Below are positions 62,628 through 64,000 of a stretch of DNA of 64,000 bases, one piece after another. Origin of the DNA: JAPPHA01 sp965220985 (GTDB lineage Bacteria; Pseudomonadota; Alphaproteobacteria; Rhodobacterales; Rhodobacteraceae). A program made the translations under genes and the position numbers. The notes beneath the pieces are model-generated. The model was given only the letters and a program-made list of their open reading frames with translations, made no database searches and was not told the DNA's origin. Within the stretch, counting starts at the first letter, position 1. Each line of letters opens with the position of its first letter. The stretch spans positions 1,736,001-1,800,000 of the forward strand of contig OZ244854.1 in assembly GCA_965220985.1 (NCBI GenBank), given 5' to 3'.

Positions 62628-64000
62628 TTATGCGTTGTAGATCTTGCAGAGAGTCGACTTCGTCTCCTGCATCTGCGTGACGGAATCATATCCGTAGGTC
62701 TGCGCCGTGTTGGACGCTTCGCCAAGCACGTAAGGATCGGCGCCTTCGGGATACTTGTCCCTGAGGTCCACACCCTCGAGATGCCCGCCGAAGTGGAATG
62801 GCATGAATGCCACGCCCGCCCCGACACGCTCGGTGACCATGGCCATGACCTTGACCCGAGCGCCTTCCGGACCTTCGACCCAAACCTGCGATCCGTTCCG
62901 TACGCCGAGATCGTTCGCATCACGCGGATTGATTTCGACGAACATGTCCTGCTGAAGTTCAGCAAGCCACGGATTGGACCGCGATTCATCGCCACCGCCT
63001 TCATACTCGACCAGGCGACCGGACGTCAGGATCAATGGATAATCCTTGGAGAAGTCCTGTTTCTGGATCGACGCATAAAGAGTCGGCAAGCGATAGAACT
63101 TGCGGTCTTCGTAGGTCGGGTAGTCGGCAACCAGTTCCCGGTCGGGAGCATACAGAGGCTCACGATGCAACGGGATCGGATCCGGGAAGTTCCAGACCAC
63201 GGCACGTGCCTTCGCGTTACCGAAAGGCGCGCATTCGTGACTGATGGCCACCCGCTGGATTCCGCCCGAGAGGTCGGTTTTCCAGTTGGTCTTCGGCCCA
63301 GCGACCGCATCGATCGCCGCACGTTCCGCATCCGTCAGTTCACCGTCCCAACCGAGGTCCATCAGCATCTGCATGGTGAACTCCGGATATCCGTCCTGGA
63401 TGTCCGAACCCACCGAGTAGACGCCTTCGGCAAGAAGGTTGTCGCCGTCCCTCTCGACGCCGAACCGAGCCCTGAAGGTGAGGCCACCTTCCGATACCGG
63501 TTTTGACATGTCGTAGAGGTTCGGAGTTCCCGGGTGCCCCATTTCGGCCGTTCCCCAGCAAGGCCAGGGCATACCGTAGTAGTCCCCGTCGGCCGGGCCT
63601 CCGATCGCCTGAAGTGTCGTGCGATCGAAAGTGTGCTGGTTGGCCATGTGGAGCTTGATCCGTTCCGGGCTCTGGCCGGTGTAACCCACCGTCCACATGC
63701 CACGGTTGAACTCCCTCGTGATGCTCTCGACGTTCGGCGTTTCCGCATCTTCCATTTCGATGTTGCGGAAGAACCGATCAGACCATCCGAACTTGTTCGC
63801 GAACTTCGCCATGATGACATGGTCGGGCAAGCTCTCGAACAAGGGATCGACAACCTTGTCGCGCCATTGGAGCGACCGGTTCGATGCAGTGACCGAACCG
63901 CGGGTCTCGAACTGGGTGGATGCCGGGAGCAGGTAGACACCGTCCTGCTTGTCACTCAGAACAGCCGAGAACGTCGGATACGGGTCGATCACGACCAGCA
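62628..64000 (-). CDS. fdhA: Formate dehydrogenase alpha subunit (partial, 5' end outside)
   Basis: The C-terminal ~457 aa of a molybdopterin formate dehydrogenase. Recognisable stretches are VVIDPYPTFSAV, NRSLQWRDKVVDPL, and the molydopterin dinucleotide-binding C-terminal domain LILTSGRLVEYEGGG, MFVEINPRDANDLGVRNG and AFMPFHFGGH. The catalytic Cys or Sec and the Fe-S cluster lie beyond the right edge, so selenocysteine use cannot be judged. It is the first of the fdh genes in this window (transcribed leftwards), ahead of the beta and gamma subunits. Confidence 0.9.
   Translation of the reverse strand, partial: LVVIDPYPTFSAVLSDKQDGVYLLPASTQFETRGSVTASNRSLQWRDKVVDPLFESLPDHVIMAKFANKFGWSDRFFRNIEMEDAETPNVESITREFNRGMWTVGYTGQSPERIKLHMANQHTFDRTTLQAIGGPADGDYYGMPWPCWGTAEMGHPGTPNLYDMSKPVSEGGLTFRARFGVERDGDNLLAEGVYSVGSDIQDGYPEFTMQMLMDLGWDGELTDAERAAIDAVAGPKTNWKTDLSGGIQRVAISHECAPFGNAKARAVVWNFPDPIPLHREPLYAPDRELVADYPTYEDRKFYRLPTLYASIQKQDFSKDYPLILTSGRLVEYEGGGDESRSNPWLAELQQDMFVEINPRDANDLGVRNGSQVWVEGPEGARVKVMAMVTERVGAGVAFMPFHFGGHLEGVDLRDKYPEGADPYVLGEASNTAQTYGYDSVTQMQETKSTLCKIYNA

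Overview
The window is a 64 kb piece of GC-rich chromosome from an alphaproteobacterium. The evidence is a class I lysyl-tRNA synthetase, an NDUFS4-type complex I accessory subunit, the pheA/nudC/SRP RNA/dnaX/ybaB/recR neighbourhood and many ABC-transporter catabolic clusters. The family cannot be fixed from sequence alone. I see no phage, insertion sequence, CRISPR array or rRNA operon. TTG and GTG starts are common.

Layout. 1-5.35 kb holds housekeeping genes: the pheA 3' end, nudC (reverse), the SRP RNA, dnaX, ybaB, recR, a DUF1801 protein and a tRNA-Leu(UAA) gene interrupted by a 217-nt group I intron. 5.4-9.0 kb carries a CocE/NonD-type hydrolase and an M81 (MlrC-like) peptidase. 9.2-12.7 kb is a thiBPQ thiamine transporter behind a TPP riboswitch. 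12.7-18.3 kb is a Dpp/Opp-type ABC transporter with fused ATPases and a Tat-exported binding protein, divergent from a Rieske oxygenase. 19.9-24.5 kb holds uronate dehydrogenase, an SMP-30 lactonase and a glucarate dehydratase-like enolase, which together fit oxidative hexuronate breakdown; a RES-Xre toxin-antitoxin pair sits inside this group. 24.7-28.9 kb has ettA, nadD and lysK, followed by a lone FitA-like antitoxin.

29.5-35.3 kb is a hydantoinase-type operon (hyuA, hyuB, a TIM-barrel isomerase, a LacI regulator) with a perfect 16-bp palindrome over its probable -10 region. 35.4-43.3 kb contains the NDUFS4-type subunit, a secreted endonuclease/exonuclease/phosphatase-family protein, an unrecognised protein, an SRPBCC protein, uvrB, a Gfo/Idh/MocA oxidoreductase and an unrecognised protein. 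43.9-47.4 kb has an MFS transporter, a TIM-barrel isomerase and a beta-hydroxyacid dehydrogenase. 47.4-52.1 kb holds a 993-aa UvrD-type helicase with zinc ribbons and a DUF4143 AAA ATPase, separated by an AT-rich spacer with a 9-bp inverted repeat and 23-bp-period tandem repeats.

52.2-60.2 kb carries a Rieske ferredoxin and then a tight five-gene operon: SWIM zinc finger protein, DUF5691 protein, MoxR-type AAA ATPase, DUF5682 protein and VWA protein. The genes overlap or nearly touch, so they probably form one machine. Its function is unknown to me and it is the best candidate here for an undescribed system. 60.5-64 kb is the 3' part of a formate dehydrogenase operon, reading in reverse and ending with a previously easy-to-miss 41-codon membrane-peptide gene. 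The alpha subunit runs off the window.
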